From: Pogostemon cablin
Taxonomy: Eukaryota > Streptophyta > Magnoliopsida > Lamiales > Lamiaceae
Direction of reading: 5' to 3'
NCBI GenBank assembly: GCA_023678885.1
Contig: CM042985.1
Coordinates: forward strand, 7,366,985-7,430,984
DNA length: 64,000 bases
How positions within the stretch are numbered: position 1 is the first letter of the stretch; each line of letters begins with the position of its first letter. A model generated the notes under the pieces. That model did not search any database. It was not told the origin of the DNA and was given only the letters and a program-made list of their open reading frames with translations. Both the position numbers and the translations under genes were made by a program. Below are positions 35,481-47,719 of the stretch, in pieces.

Positions 35481-36389
35481 TTGTAACTTCGTTATACTAA
35501 TTTATACTCCTACTTACTTAAAAAATTGAGTTAAGTACTTCATTTTGGTGCTGTAAATTTACTTAAATTCATTTTTGATTTTGTAAAGTTCTATTTTTAA
35601 ATTTTTAGAAAGCTACAAAGCTCAATAAAATGTGGGATTTTTTTTGTAAAAATGATTAAAACTTAAAATTACTAAAAAAAATTATGGAGCTCAAAGTATT
35701 ATAAGTAGACTAAAATTGAAAAGTAGAAAATTATAAAAGTATAATTAGAATCAACTAAATTAAATAATCTAAATTGGCACTTCTCTCATAAATTCATGAA
35801 AAAAAAAAATCAAAAGAAATCCAAGCTCTGCATTTTCTCTCATAAAATACGACAAAACATAAATTCATCAATTTCCAAATCAAATAACGTGCATAAAAAA
35901 ATTAATACTGAAATTGAAGGCACATGGATCAACTCATAATTCAATGCCCCTCCACGACCCCACCCCACCCCACCCCACCTAAAGAAAAGCATAAAAATAA
36001 AAATTTGAAGGAAAAAAAATGAATTAAATTATGTAGAGTATTAATCATGTACAATCATTAATGACATCACATAACATTCATTATAATGGACTATACTAGA
36101 AGATATGACTATAATTTACAAACGACATATATGCTACATTTAATGAAGAGCTAGGTGTACCTCGTTATAAAGTGAGAGGCTTGATTTGATAAATCATTCA
36201 AGATTGAAGTAATATCACCATCCATTATATACTCTCCATTGCAAGGTTAAATTGTGTCTTATTGTAGATATGGGGTGTTAAAAAATTATTTTTGGTCAAT
36301 TTTTTTTAAGTGTATAATAGAGGGTATGTTATATGTGTTAAGTGATAATAATAAATTTATAATTAAAATATATTTTTGAGTTGAGGATT
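35481..36389. other. AT-rich intergenic DNA with a (CCCCA)n run
   Basis: No gene recognised. Positions about 35952-35978 contain ACCCCACCCCACCCCACCCC, whose complement is a potential G-quadruplex. Confidence 0.55.
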
Positions 36390-36397
36390 GATATGAT

Positions 36398-37235
36398 TAG
36401 GGGTGGCATTTATTTTCGGGTTTCGGGTATCTGATCCGACCCGAAAAAAATTATTCAAAAAACCTAATTTTTTCGAATAATTTCGGGTTTACCCGAACCC
36501 GAAGCTATAACTTCGGTTCGGGTTTCGGTTATTGAAAATATACCCAAATTACCCAATCGGGTACTCGAAGTTTTTTTTACACTTTTATTAATTATAAAAA
36601 AATAATTTGATTCATGAAATATTAAAATTTTGATGCATTCTTAATTTTTTAATCATAAAATATATTTATTATCCTTTAAACATTACTTAATTAAATTTAT
36701 TTATTTTTTAAATTATCAATTATTTTTACATAATAAAAACACAATTTTGTATTATTACATCCTTATCTTATCAAATTTAAATTTGAATTCTCCTTATATT
36801 ATTAATTTTAATATGATTTAAGTTATCATATACTTTAATGTATAAATATTTTAATTATTTAGATAAAAATAACATATAAAAATATACTTATAACATTAGT
36901 ATAAAAATTAATATCATTATGATGTGATATGAATTTATTATATTCTTTTATAATTATTTAAAAAGAAGAAAAAAATGATAACATAAATCAAATAAAATAT
37001 TGCCTCAAAGATTAAACATTAAAATTTTTTTTATTTAAATCACACCTAATTAATTTATTATAACAATACTTAAAAAAAAAGAGGTATTTTCGGGTACCCG
37101 TATTTTCGGGTACTCGAATTTTCGGATCCAATAAATTTCGGATATAGTTCGGATAATGAAATTTCCAACCCGAAATTTCGGGTACCCGATCCGAAAATCC
37201 GAAATACCCGAAACTCGATCTGATGCCCACCTCTA
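36398..37235. mobile_element. hAT-type MITE, 838 bp, with exact 8-bp target duplication
   Basis: GATATGAT flanks both ends (36390-36397 and 37236-37243). The termini TAGGGGTGGCAT and ATGCCCACCTCTA are inverted. Subterminal regions are full of TTCGGGTA / TACCCGAA motifs in both orientations. The centre is AT-rich and non-coding. The TAGGG-type ends and motif-rich arms recall the element at 8492-9674. Confidence 0.85.
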
Positions 37236-37243
37236 GATATGAT

Positions 37244-38662
37244 GTTTACTTTTTTTTTTGTGGTGAAATTTATTATTAAACCGAGGAAAATGAAAAATAT
37301 GAAATTTAATATAGAATGAAAGAGATATATATTTTAGAGACTCCTCAAACAAATAATTTCAGTGGGAGTGCATGAATACAGGAAAGAGAATATAATGAAA
37401 AAAAAGAAAAAGATGAATTGATTCCATCATTCATAAGAATTGGCGGCATACCTCCCAAATTGGGATGAATCAAAATCATTTCATGATTCTCATTCTCATT
37501 AACTTTATCCAAACACCTCCCTAAAATGCTATTAGTGTCCTATACATGCATAATACTCGCATATAAAAAAAATCTTTATAATTACTTATATTTTGAGTTT
37601 AGAAATTATATTTTTCACAATTTCTCCCTTCGAATCCTGTGTGCGTTATCTTTCTCTACGGTGTAAGAAATCATTAAATTTGTCATCCACAATCTAATCT
37701 ACCATATCATGTGTATATACATTTGAAAATAATGAAGATATAGATTACATTTAAATATTAACTTATAATCCATCTACGTAAAATGTATTTTAAGAAAAAT
37801 AAAATTCATGAAAGTATTTAAAAAACAAATCAACAATGAGATGGAAATTTGATACCCTTTGTGAAGCACATTCGTCAATTTACTTCTAAATAAATAGTCA
37901 GATACATGTTGCATTGTAAAGTAGAACATCAATAATGTAAATTAATAATAAGCTTATTTATTTATTTATTTTTAAATCTCACTAGAAGTTGTAAACTTAT
38001 TTATTTATTTATTTATTTTTAAATCTCACTAGAAGTTGTAAACTTTAATGAGATATTTATACACAATTAAAATTGACTCCACACTTGGTACACACATTTA
38101 ATGGAATAATGTGATATAGAAATGAAAATGGAATATGCTATAGTTCAATTAATTCTATGAATTTATACATGTGCATCCATACCCTAATTGTCAAAAGGGA
38201 CCATTTTGTTAGTGGGTCATTTTATCTTTTCATCTTTGTTTTAATTCCAAAATTGACCTTTGTTCCCAACCTACTCATATACTTTACTTTTTTGATGGGC
38301 ACTTCTTTTCGTTCATTTTATTAATGGTTCATAAAATAGTTTAACAAGAAATTTATTTTTTTTGGATGGAATATCATATTTTACAAAAATATTTACTTCT
38401 TATTCAATAAAAAATTATTTTATACAAAACTTTTTACTTTTTTATTTCACATTTATCTACACATTTATATTATTATCCTTCCCTTCTTTATATATAACTT
38501 AATTAAAGAAAGAAATATCACCGAATTAAAAAAATAAAAAATCTTGTAAGTTTCGAAATTAATATTTCATACTAACACACATATAATGTAGATGAAGTTT
38601 TTTTTTTATAAAATGCTATTTATGAAATGAATATTTATATAAGATGGATTGTAAAATAAGTC
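37244..38662. other. AT-rich intergenic DNA with a 47-bp tandem duplication
   Basis: Around 37951-38045 the phrase TTATTTATTTTTAAATCTCACTAGAAGTTGTAAACTT-type unit occurs twice. No gene recognised. Confidence 0.55.
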
Positions 38663-39007
38663 TGACTTATTTTCGTAAATTTGGAGAATTTTGCAAAATT
38701 ATATAGTTTTGGAGGATTGTTTAGTTTTTGCAAATTCATTACATTTGAACAAAATGGAGAAGCTCATTGAAGTTCTCGAAGGCTAATATCTAGAGCACGG
38801 AAGGGTGTGAGTGGTGTTTGAACAAAATGGAGAAGCTCATTGAAGTTCTCGAAAGCTAATATCTAGAGCACGGAAGGGTGTGAGTGGTGTGACTAGAGCC
38901 CGTTGAAGAAAAGGAAGCTGTTCGAGGTGTCGGATGATAACATCTGACAACTCATAGAGGCTGACATTCATTTGATCGTTACAAAAGCATACGCCGCTAC
39001 TAGTATC
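38663..39007. repeat. Left host flank of the retrotransposon, duplicated at the right end
   Basis: This 345-bp flank is present again, base for base as far as I can see, at 60273-60617. It contains its own 73-bp tandem duplication (38744-38816 and 38817-38889, one mismatch, CGAAGG versus CGAAAG). On the minus strand there is a 48-codon open stretch ending at a stop (39 kb side to about 38785), perhaps a fragment of a host gene; no family is recognised. The last five bases, GTATC, are the target duplication. Confidence 0.85.
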
Positions 39008-39832
39008 TGTAACAATAAATTTTTGTATTTATAATAAAATAAACACAGGAAAATTACAATGATAATCCAAACGGATTAAACTTGATAATTAAGGAAACAA
39101 TCTCTATCAATCCTCTGATTCTTCTCTCGAACCAATTTGGCTTGACTTTGACTTTAACTTTGACTTTGACTGCGTTGACCGCGTTGACTGTGTGTTTTGA
39201 GTCGGATCTTCAGTTGAAGCTTGTCCGAACTCGGATTTAGATCTTATTACGTTAATCCAGAGGCGTCGAGCCTTTATTTGGATTAAACGTACTTGATCCG
39301 AAGAACACTCGATCTGGGGGGCTTAGCACCTTAATCCCGGGTCGTTTGCCGTTCTTGACTTGATGATGCTTGAAGATCTCAAGGGAGCGCTGCTCGTGTT
39401 CTTGATCTCTTCAGAGCGTTTATGTCTTCAAGTATTTGAGTGTGTCTGGAGTGAATGAAGGAGGGCTCCTTATATAGGTGAGGAATGAGCATGCCCCATA
39501 AATATCTCGCAATCTGATTGGTCTATGACAGATTTGGCCTGGTTCTGCGGGCTTGGGCCGTTCCAAATATATCACAGCTTGATTGGTCATTGCTTAATTT
39601 GACCTGATTCTGGAACCTTCCATGCTTTACTTAACTTAGGGGTCAAGTTTTACTTAATTTAAACCCTACTTAATTTATTGGGTATTAAATTAATTATCAA
39701 TTATTTATTAATCTATTTTAGGAATTAATTTATTAAATCCCCAAAATAAAATATAATAAATTAAAATTGATATTTAATCAATAAAATCCACGTGTCGCCA
39801 TTTGATTGGACCGTGAATTTTAATTGCTTACA
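39008..39832 (-). repeat. 3' LTR of the outer Tat-type element (825 bp)
   Basis: Begins TG and ends CA and appears identical to the right LTR at 60618-61442. On the minus strand it has CCTATATAAGG at about 39469-39479 as TATA box, with CCAAT motifs upstream (at about 39518, 39580 and 39804). CACGTG, a G-box, lies at about 39789-39794. Six TTGAC W-box cores cluster at 39142-39188. Confidence 0.92.
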
Positions 39833-39847
39833 AATGCCCCCTTGCGA
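39833..39847 (-). other. Polypurine tract of the outer element
   Basis: Read on the element strand: CGCAAGGGGGCATT, directly adjoining the 3' LTR (TGTAAGC...). This is the expected place and composition for plus-strand DNA priming. Confidence 0.75.
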
Positions 39848-41872
39848 TTTGTTCACGGACAGAATGTCTTGTTGTGAAGGAATCGCAAAAATTTATTTCT
39901 TGTTCACCAAGATTTCATGAACCTTACCCAAAATTGTCAAAGTTATTTGTAGTAAAGAATCTCCTTCAATTTTGTAAAGCTTGCGCACCTCACAATAATC
40001 TCCATAATTATCCATGAGTCCATTAGTAGCTTCTATAATTATCCACAAATAATTTCCATAATTATCCATGAATCCATAATTATCCATGAATCCACTACTA
40101 TATAATGGTACTTCATGAATTCAATTTTTTTTCATCAAAGCTATCCAGCAAATAAGATATTCACTTCAGTTCTTGTTCTTCCTTCTCTTATTTGAATTTT
40201 TCTCTTTCTTTCCAAAGTATAGCATGAAGTGTTTCTAAAATTTTTTTTTTCTTCTTCAGCATTGCTCCAAGAGGCTGTTAATTCACAAGTATAAGGTCTC
40301 AATCTATTCTTCTTTAATTCGCTCTTCTTTTATTTGTCTTTCTTGTTTTCTTGTTTATTTTCTCTATTTATAAACTGATTATTTGTCTTCACGTAATCAC
40401 CAAGGTAAGCCCCATCACTTGTGTTCTCATATTTACTTCTATATCCCTTCAATTCTTTTCCTTGTTGTTCTTTCTTCTTTTTTTTTTACAACACAACGAA
40501 GCGAAGAAAAAAAAAATAGAAGATTTTAACACGCTTAAAGCAATCAAACCAACGATGTCGAGGTAGAGAGCGATCGACGGCGGATCACCCATGGTGGTTG
40601 CTTGTCGGGCTCATACCGCGAGGTGAAAAGCAGTCAACGGCGGATCACCCATGGTGGTTGCTTGTTGGGCTCACACCTCCGACGGAAGTGGGTGGAGAGG
40701 TGTTACAGACCTTTGAAGGCGGAAGTTGTAGTGTTGAGATGAAGAGCAATCGACTGCGGACCACCCATGGTGGTTGCTCGATTTGAAGGTGATGGTGTGT
40801 GTTTCCGGCGATGACAATTCGGTGGCTGCAATAGGCCTCTCCAATCGTGCGGTCTATGCAACGGAGTTTTCGGGGAAGTCGCCGGCTATCAACCGCTAGC
40901 AATACGCGACCGCTGCAGCCGCAACATACTTAATGGCGCGGCATCCTCGGTGGCGGCGTGGTGAGGAGGCGCGACGAGCACGGAACGGGGCTGTGATGGC
41001 GTGGCGTGGCAGCAACATCGACGACTGGAGCGATCCGGACAGCAGCAGCGACGACCGGAGCGACGTGCTGGTTGCGGCGGCGGCTGTGATGGTGTGGCGT
41101 GGCGGCAAGCTTTGGGAAGGGAGCAGCAGCGACGGCAGCAAGCTTTGGAAAAAGGGGTGCTCGGCGGCGGCACGATGGGCGGCGTGCAGCGGCTGCGGCT
41201 GCGGCTGCTTGGTGAGGAGGCGTCGCACGTTCCCGTCAGCAGCTCAAGGGCAGCGTGCGGCGAGGAGATGGGGTGGCGACACGATGGGCGGCGTGCGGCG
41301 GCTGCGGTTGCTGCGGCGACGCGTGACGAGCGGAGGTGCCTGCAAAGCTCAAAAACTCTCGGCTTTGAAGAAGAAAAGAACTCCCCCCTTTCTCCTCTAT
41401 TTTGACTTTATTCCTCCAATTTTGACCCTCCTTTCCTACTTAGCCCAATAAGCCTTATCAAAATATTGGTCCATTACTTCAAACATCCCATTGGGCCTAC
41501 TACTTGAATCCAAAATCTTAAACCATGGATTTAGATTTATATTTTATTTGTTGAACCCACAACTTCCTTGGGCTTAACCTAGCCTAAACTTTGGGCCATT
41601 ACCTTTAACTTCTAAGGCCTAAATTAAATTTAATCCATGTTATATGCTAAGTTAAACTTACACATGAATTATTTTAATCACCCCATCACCATCTTTGCCT
41701 CCTTTATCATATGTACTTAATTTATAATTTCAAATCTAATAATTAATTGACCCCATGAATTTATTTTGGGCCTTTTAATTAATTAAATTCATAAATTTAA
41801 ATTATACACATTTTTCTATCTTCTCGTCTCTAATATTCCTTTGTTTATTTAGCAGCTAACTCAACTTTCAAC
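39848..41872. other. Non-coding 3' region of the outer element, with GC-rich block and leader of the antisense gene
   Basis: 39848-40550 is AT-rich; CCATAATTATCCATGAATCC-like phrases repeat at about 40000-40095. From 40561 the DNA becomes GC-rich: a 60-bp unit with GGATCACCCATGGTGGTTGC repeats at 40561-40620 and 40621-40680 and again, partly, near 40757. 40900-41350 is rich in GGCGGC/GCAGC with CACGATGGGCGGCGTGC twice. Open frames there (for example 40933-41451) look like compositional artefacts. 41400-41872 is AT-rich and probably forms the promoter/leader of the PMD gene. Confidence 0.6.
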
Positions 41873-44444
41873 ATGATTTTCTTCAAAACTGTAACGGGAA
41901 AGTCCGGCGCAAGCTACTTGGTTATTCTTGAAGACGCACATCAACCTTTGCCCCAAGGAACTCGTCTTTTACCCGGGCAATCTTTGCTAGGGAACTGTGC
42001 TTATGTTCCCCCAAGAAGTAAAAATGAATTTTTCTTGGCATGTTGGTCTCATGAATCTTCTTCAAGTAAAAATAATATAAGTTGGACCTTGAAGGGAGCT
42101 GACATCGAGTCAGAAATCAATTCAGCACCTTTACCCTCTTTGGGACGCCGCATTGCAAAAGGAAAAGCATCCTGGGGGAAAATCAAATTCCTTGGAGACT
42201 TCCACTACATCAAGGGTTACTGGGAATGGACTGAAGATATTTTAAGCCGCTGCGGATCCATTCTCCGAAACACAAAGCTTTATGATGCTGTCTTTGCATC
42301 CCTCTTTACCTATGATTGCAGCTGTGAAATCATGAAGGCCTTCTGTGAAGCTTGATGTTCTTCCACCAACACTTTACTCACCAAATTCGGAGAGATGTCA
42401 CTTTCTTTATGGGACTTATACAACTTGATGGGACTACCCATAGCGGGTTATGTGTATGATGAAATTGTGCCCTGTGCAGAGGAATTACTTTCCACGAAGG
42501 ATGGTTTACGTATCCCGCGCAGCTGTAAATCTTTACTTGGCGCCTATCACGTACTTTGCAAGGGTGCTAACAGAAGAAATGTAACCATTGACCAGTGGAT
42601 AGATTTTTGGTCTAAGAAGGCTATAACATACCTTGAACCTCCTACACGCATTGAAAGAAAGACGGCTTCTCGGCCAAAAAAAACTTATAACCCGACTGGC
42701 GTTATTTCAAGTCACCAACCATGGACATCTGCTGAGATAGATCAATTTAAAAAGTTGGGCATTTCTCAAGCTGATCAAGAAGAGACCTATCTAGCCGCTT
42801 ACTTAGCTTGCTGGCTTTGTGCGTTTGCACTTCCGGGTGGCGAAGTAGGCTTGATACGACCGAGTACCTTTAAAGTGGCAAGCTTAATAGCTGCAGGAAA
42901 AAAAGTGAGTCTTGCTATTCCAGTTTTGGCAAACATTTACCATGGCTTGAATGCAATTTCAAACTCATCGAGTTTATCTGAAATTAAATCAACGTTTCCG
43001 GTTCATTTCGTCCATGCTTGGCTGGCTCACTACTTCAAAACTCATTTTCCAGTTGGAAGTAAGATAGCATATCCTCGAATGGTGACATACTCTGGAGAGC
43101 AGGGAGCAAGATACTTTGATGCTGAAGATGCTCGCAAACGAATTCACACAGCTGATAATGCCTTATGGACTTGCAATATTTTTTCAAAAGACAAAGCAAT
43201 CCACTACATGGATGATGGAAATAAGAAATGGGATAATTGGGCCCATCTGGTGGCTATCCGTACTAGCTATCTCACTTTGCGGCAGGGTAATCATTTTGTG
43301 ATGGAGCCTTACTCCCCTCACAGGTTTGCTCGTCAATTTGGCTTCTTACAAGATGTTCCTAAGATGCTTAGAACCAACCTTCGGAGAGCATCCTTAGAAG
43401 AAGGATTCAACCATTGGAGACATTGCACCTCGTATAACTCTACCTCCGAAGCTTACTTTCCATGTGCAACCCCAGCTCCTAAAAACTACTCCACTACTGA
43501 ATATAAGGAGTGGTGGAAGCAAGTCCACGGAACTTACTTATCTGATCATATCAAGGCTTTGACCACCCTAGTTTCAGAACCTCCGGAGGAAGAAGTGGAC
43601 ATCATTAATGACCTTGATGATGATAATCAAGAAGTTCAGGATATTTCTCCGGTGTATGATGAAGTTTTACAACCTACAGTGCATAAAAGGAAGAAAAGTT
43701 CCCCTCATTCTACAGAAAGTCGTAGCGCCTCTACTGAACACCATTGGAAGAGAAAGAAATCTGCTGTTCACACTGAAAAACAAGATAAAGAGGTTTCTTC
43801 CATTCTCTCTCCTCTTTTTCATTTTTCTTTATTCCATTTTCTTACAAAGCCTTCTTTTATTATTGAAGGTTGCGCTGAAAATTTCTGGCTCTAAGGCTGC
43901 TGAAGAAAACGATTTAATTACTGATGTTACTTCAAAAAAATTGGCAGCTGAGGTTTCCCTCTTTTCCTTATCTTATTTTTTCATTGTATATCCTCATTTT
44001 TATACTAGCACATTTCTTCTCTTATCAGATCTTGGGCATCTCTACAAATTCTGGTAGTGGTGACAATTCTGATGAGAGTGATGATTCTACTGAAAGTGAT
44101 GCATCGACCACAGGGGCGAATTCTTCAAAGGCACGTCCCATGATCTCAGAATTTATATCTAAGAAGATTACTCGTGATCTCAAAGGGAAATTTGCTCGGA
44201 GTGCATGGAGTAAAATAAGAAGAAAACTCAAACGGACTCCTCTTGAGTTTTTATCAACTCTGAGACAAGAAATATTTTCCTTGATAAATGAGGTGAAGGC
44301 TCTTAGAATCGACTGTTCCCCTTTAGAGATAGCCTTGGCACCTCTATTTGATAAGGCCGACACTTATACTGCGGCAAAATTGAAGTCTGATGAAGCGGCG
44401 CCCACGGGAAATCATGCAAAATGCTTGACTAACGTCAAGGGTCG

Positions 44445-46078
44445 TGATAGGCTTTTTCTGCGCACTATAATTTAATCCTCAAGTGTAAGGATATCAATTG
44501 TAGCAGCAAGTTCCCAAGTTAAATTATCGATCCCACTGAGACAGCTAATTATTTATTTTACTATGAATTACTAATTAATCAGAATTATGTAACCAAATTT
44601 CCAAGTGATTTGAAGTGAATTAATTAACTAAAATACGCAAATAATAAATTGCTGAATTATTAAAAGCAATAAAAATAAAAGCAAGTTTCTAATCAAGAGA
44701 TAACGAACAGTTCTAAGGTATCAGGTAGAGACCAATTAATTTGGGTTATTAAACTTACGATTGTTCATTCATGCAGTTTCACTGAAAATACACCACATAT
44801 CACTGTTATCCCACCGAATATGATTCGATTCAAAGCTAACAGTCTAATCTGGTTTAAATCCTAAGGTGCGCGAATATTACCAAGCCTTACTCCTAGATAC
44901 TAATCAAAGCAAGCAACAATACCTCCGGATGGTAAGCCTGACTAACAAGATATTTTCTGGAGTTACTACAAGGTTCTATTCACTTCCTACTTGACTGTCT
45001 AATTGCATTGTTCCACTAAACTAATCAAGTATTTGATTAACCAGTTCATGAAATTAAAGTGCTTATAGCGGAGCTACTCTAATCCCTAACAGATAGACAA
45101 TACCAATCATGAACGCACACAAGCTAACACAATAATCCAAGCATTATAGCGGATGTCATGAATGTATTATGAAGACGTTACGAAGCAGAAAAGCATGTCT
45201 TAGTAAAATAAGTAAAATCAAAAGCTCAACTGCATAAAATCCCAATCTTTGGTCTAAATCCCCAAATCAATTAAATCAAACCATCAAACCCTAGAACTGT
45301 ATATAAAATTAGCCCATGAGGTCACAAGCAACACTCATGGCTAAGCAATTCATACCAAAAATCAAAGTAATAGAAAGGAATAGATAAGAATTGTGAAACC
45401 CTAGTGTAGGAGCAATCTCACGTTCCTTCTCCGTCTCTTCAATCGCTTGATTTTCCCTCAATTAGCACTTGAAACCCTTGTAGAATTGGATGGAGGATGA
45501 AATCAGATTATAATCTGATATGGGTGTGATAGGAGTGTGGATTGATGATGGTTTATGGCTGGGCTCTCTCCGATTGACGTCTCGATCTCCCTAATTGTTT
45601 CTAAGATGGATGCAGGGCTGTTTTCGCGACGAAATCTACGTCTGAATGACGAAATACACATATATATACGTTGCTGAATCGAACAGGCGTCGTCTGGGCC
45701 AGAACTGGGCCGCTCGGCTAGCCGCTCGGCTCGAGCTGGGTCCTGACCCGGCCGAGCGGCCTGCCCTCGAACTTGCCACGTCACTGGGGTCCAAGTGGGA
45801 TCCCACTCGGCGCTGTTTACCGCCGCTCGGCACCCAGCTCGGCTCGAGCGGCTCGCCGAGCTGCTCCCGAGCTGGGCCGTTCCGGGTCTGTTTTGCTCCT
45901 CTTCCGATCCTGCCCTGTTTTACCCTGTTTTCTGCCTTCGAAACTCACAAAAACACCTTAATAGCCTTAAAATCGTGTAAATACTTAAACATACACAATT
46001 CCATGCAAAAACGATCAATTTCCTAAGCAAAATGGTGTAATGTGCACACATAAAATGCGTGAAATTCCACTCTCAACA
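44445..46078 (-). repeat. 3' LTR of the Athila-like element (1634 bp)
   Basis: Starts TGATAGGC and ends CTCTCAACA. It matches the LTR at 51098-52711 except for 20 extra bases at 45154-45173. A TATATATA box on the element strand lies at about 45660-45668. A GC-rich segment at 45700-45870 holds CCGCTCGG three times and CCGAGCGG once. Confidence 0.93.
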
Positions 46079-46095
46079 AACCCCCAAACTTACCT
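46079..46095 (-). other. Polypurine tract of the Athila-like element
   Basis: Element strand reads AGGTAAGTTTGGGGGTT directly before the 3' LTR. A second, longer G run (AAGTTTGGGGGGGTAACG on the element strand) lies internally at about 47529-47546. Confidence 0.75.
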
Positions 46096-47719
46096 GTTGC
46101 TCGTCCCGAGGCAACAACATCAAAAACCAATAGATTAACTGAGAGGAAATTTCACAGCAGAAAAACATTCAAGACAATATAGCAATTTAAATATCATACC
46201 TTGGATACAAGATAACCATCCATTTAAAAACATACAATTCAAATCAACTAATTCACCTTTTCGGAATGCTCATCCACCCATTCTCACGGGTAGTATTTAC
46301 GCTCAACACTCAAGTGCGAGATATACACTTTAGGGTAAGGTGTTTACACTCAAAATCAATCCAAACACACGCGTAACCATAAGCTTGGCAATCATCTCAA
46401 CTCTCGACTAAAGGAATAATTTCAACAATAGGATCACAAAGGTCTTGCATTAGGTTGTAATGTTGGCTCTTTGGTAAAGGGAGGGAGTATATGGATAAGG
46501 TGACTCAATCACTCGTAGAGAATCAAAGAAGACTTACAGCTTTTCAACAAACAGCTTTACTTTCTTCTTTCTTCTTCAACGCTCTTCAATGCTTCTTGCA
46601 ATTTGATTCCTCCTTCACTTTTGAACACCACATCCTTACTTGAAATTTCTTTTTCTTCTTCCCTCTTTTCTTTTTTTTTTTTTCTAAATAAGGGTACCAG
46701 TTTCAGGCACTACCCTTTTCATGGGGTACCAGTTTCGGGCACTACCCCTTTATGCAACAATTTAACCACTCTCTTCAACAAATTTCATCACTTCCAACTT
46801 ATTCTCCTTTTATGTTTCTTCTCAAGATACCAAATTGACTCCTTCAACTCTCTACTAGGTAGGAATATTTAAGGCTAGCAAAAGGGATCAATTGGCTAAT
46901 CACGTAGGCTTCCAACAAATAAGGCTTTTAGGCTCAAAAGGGTTGACTACGGATATTTTCAATAGGTAGGATAATAATTTGGCTAGTGACTAATAAACAA
47001 CAAAGATGGCCTAAGATCATTTCCTATTGTCTAGTCAAACACGTAGCTTCAAGCAAGATAAAAAACTAAGTTCTAGAATACGTGTGTATGAACGACACTC
47101 ACAAGAATAAACTGAATCATGCAATTTGTCATGATTTCAAAAGGCTCAAAATCTCACATGGCTATACGAATGAACGAGCAAACCTAATAAAGCTACATAG
47201 CTAATCTTCCTTGCACATAATCAAATTTCAAGCATCTCAATATCAAAGCACAATCTCAAATTGCTTCTCAACAATCACACATATAATCAAGTGCCATGAA
47301 AAATCAGAAAATCATCATAGAGAACCATAAATCGACTACACCGACACTAGGATTAACACAAAACAAACAATAAACACCACAAAAACGAAACCTGAAAAAT
47401 CGCAAAAAATCGAACCCTCAATATTCTCAAATAAATCAAAAATATTAAGAATCCGCAAAAAATCGACTCTCCAAGCAACAACACAATGTAAAAATTCTAT
47501 TTCGACACTGCAAGACAAGGTATGTACGTTACCCCCCCCAAACTTAGATTAAACGAAGTGAGAAACTAAGTTTGCAAAGAAGTATATACCGCAGTCAAGC
47601 AACACCTAATAAAACTCCTACACCAACACAGACATATAAAAGCAATAAAACGGAAGGGACAGCCCCCAACAAGCGCTCATGTTTAACGTCGGAGAGTCAC
47701 GACGGATACCTCTTTTTAA
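46096..47719. other. Non-coding internal region of the Athila-like element
   Basis: This is where a full-length relative would carry pol or a later gene, but no long frame exists. It contains GGTACCAGTTTC[A/G]GGCACTACCC twice (about 46692-46744) and an internal polypurine-like tract at about 47529-47546. Confidence 0.6.

Noticed and set aside
40889..41451. Several 85-170-codon frames in the GC-rich block
   Set aside because: Long frames on both strands in repeated GC-rich DNA are expected by composition; their sequences are Arg/Ala/Ser/Cys low-complexity.
45503..46026. Frames repeated exactly at 52136-52659
   Set aside because: They lie inside the two LTRs of the Athila-like element and reflect LTR identity, not genes.
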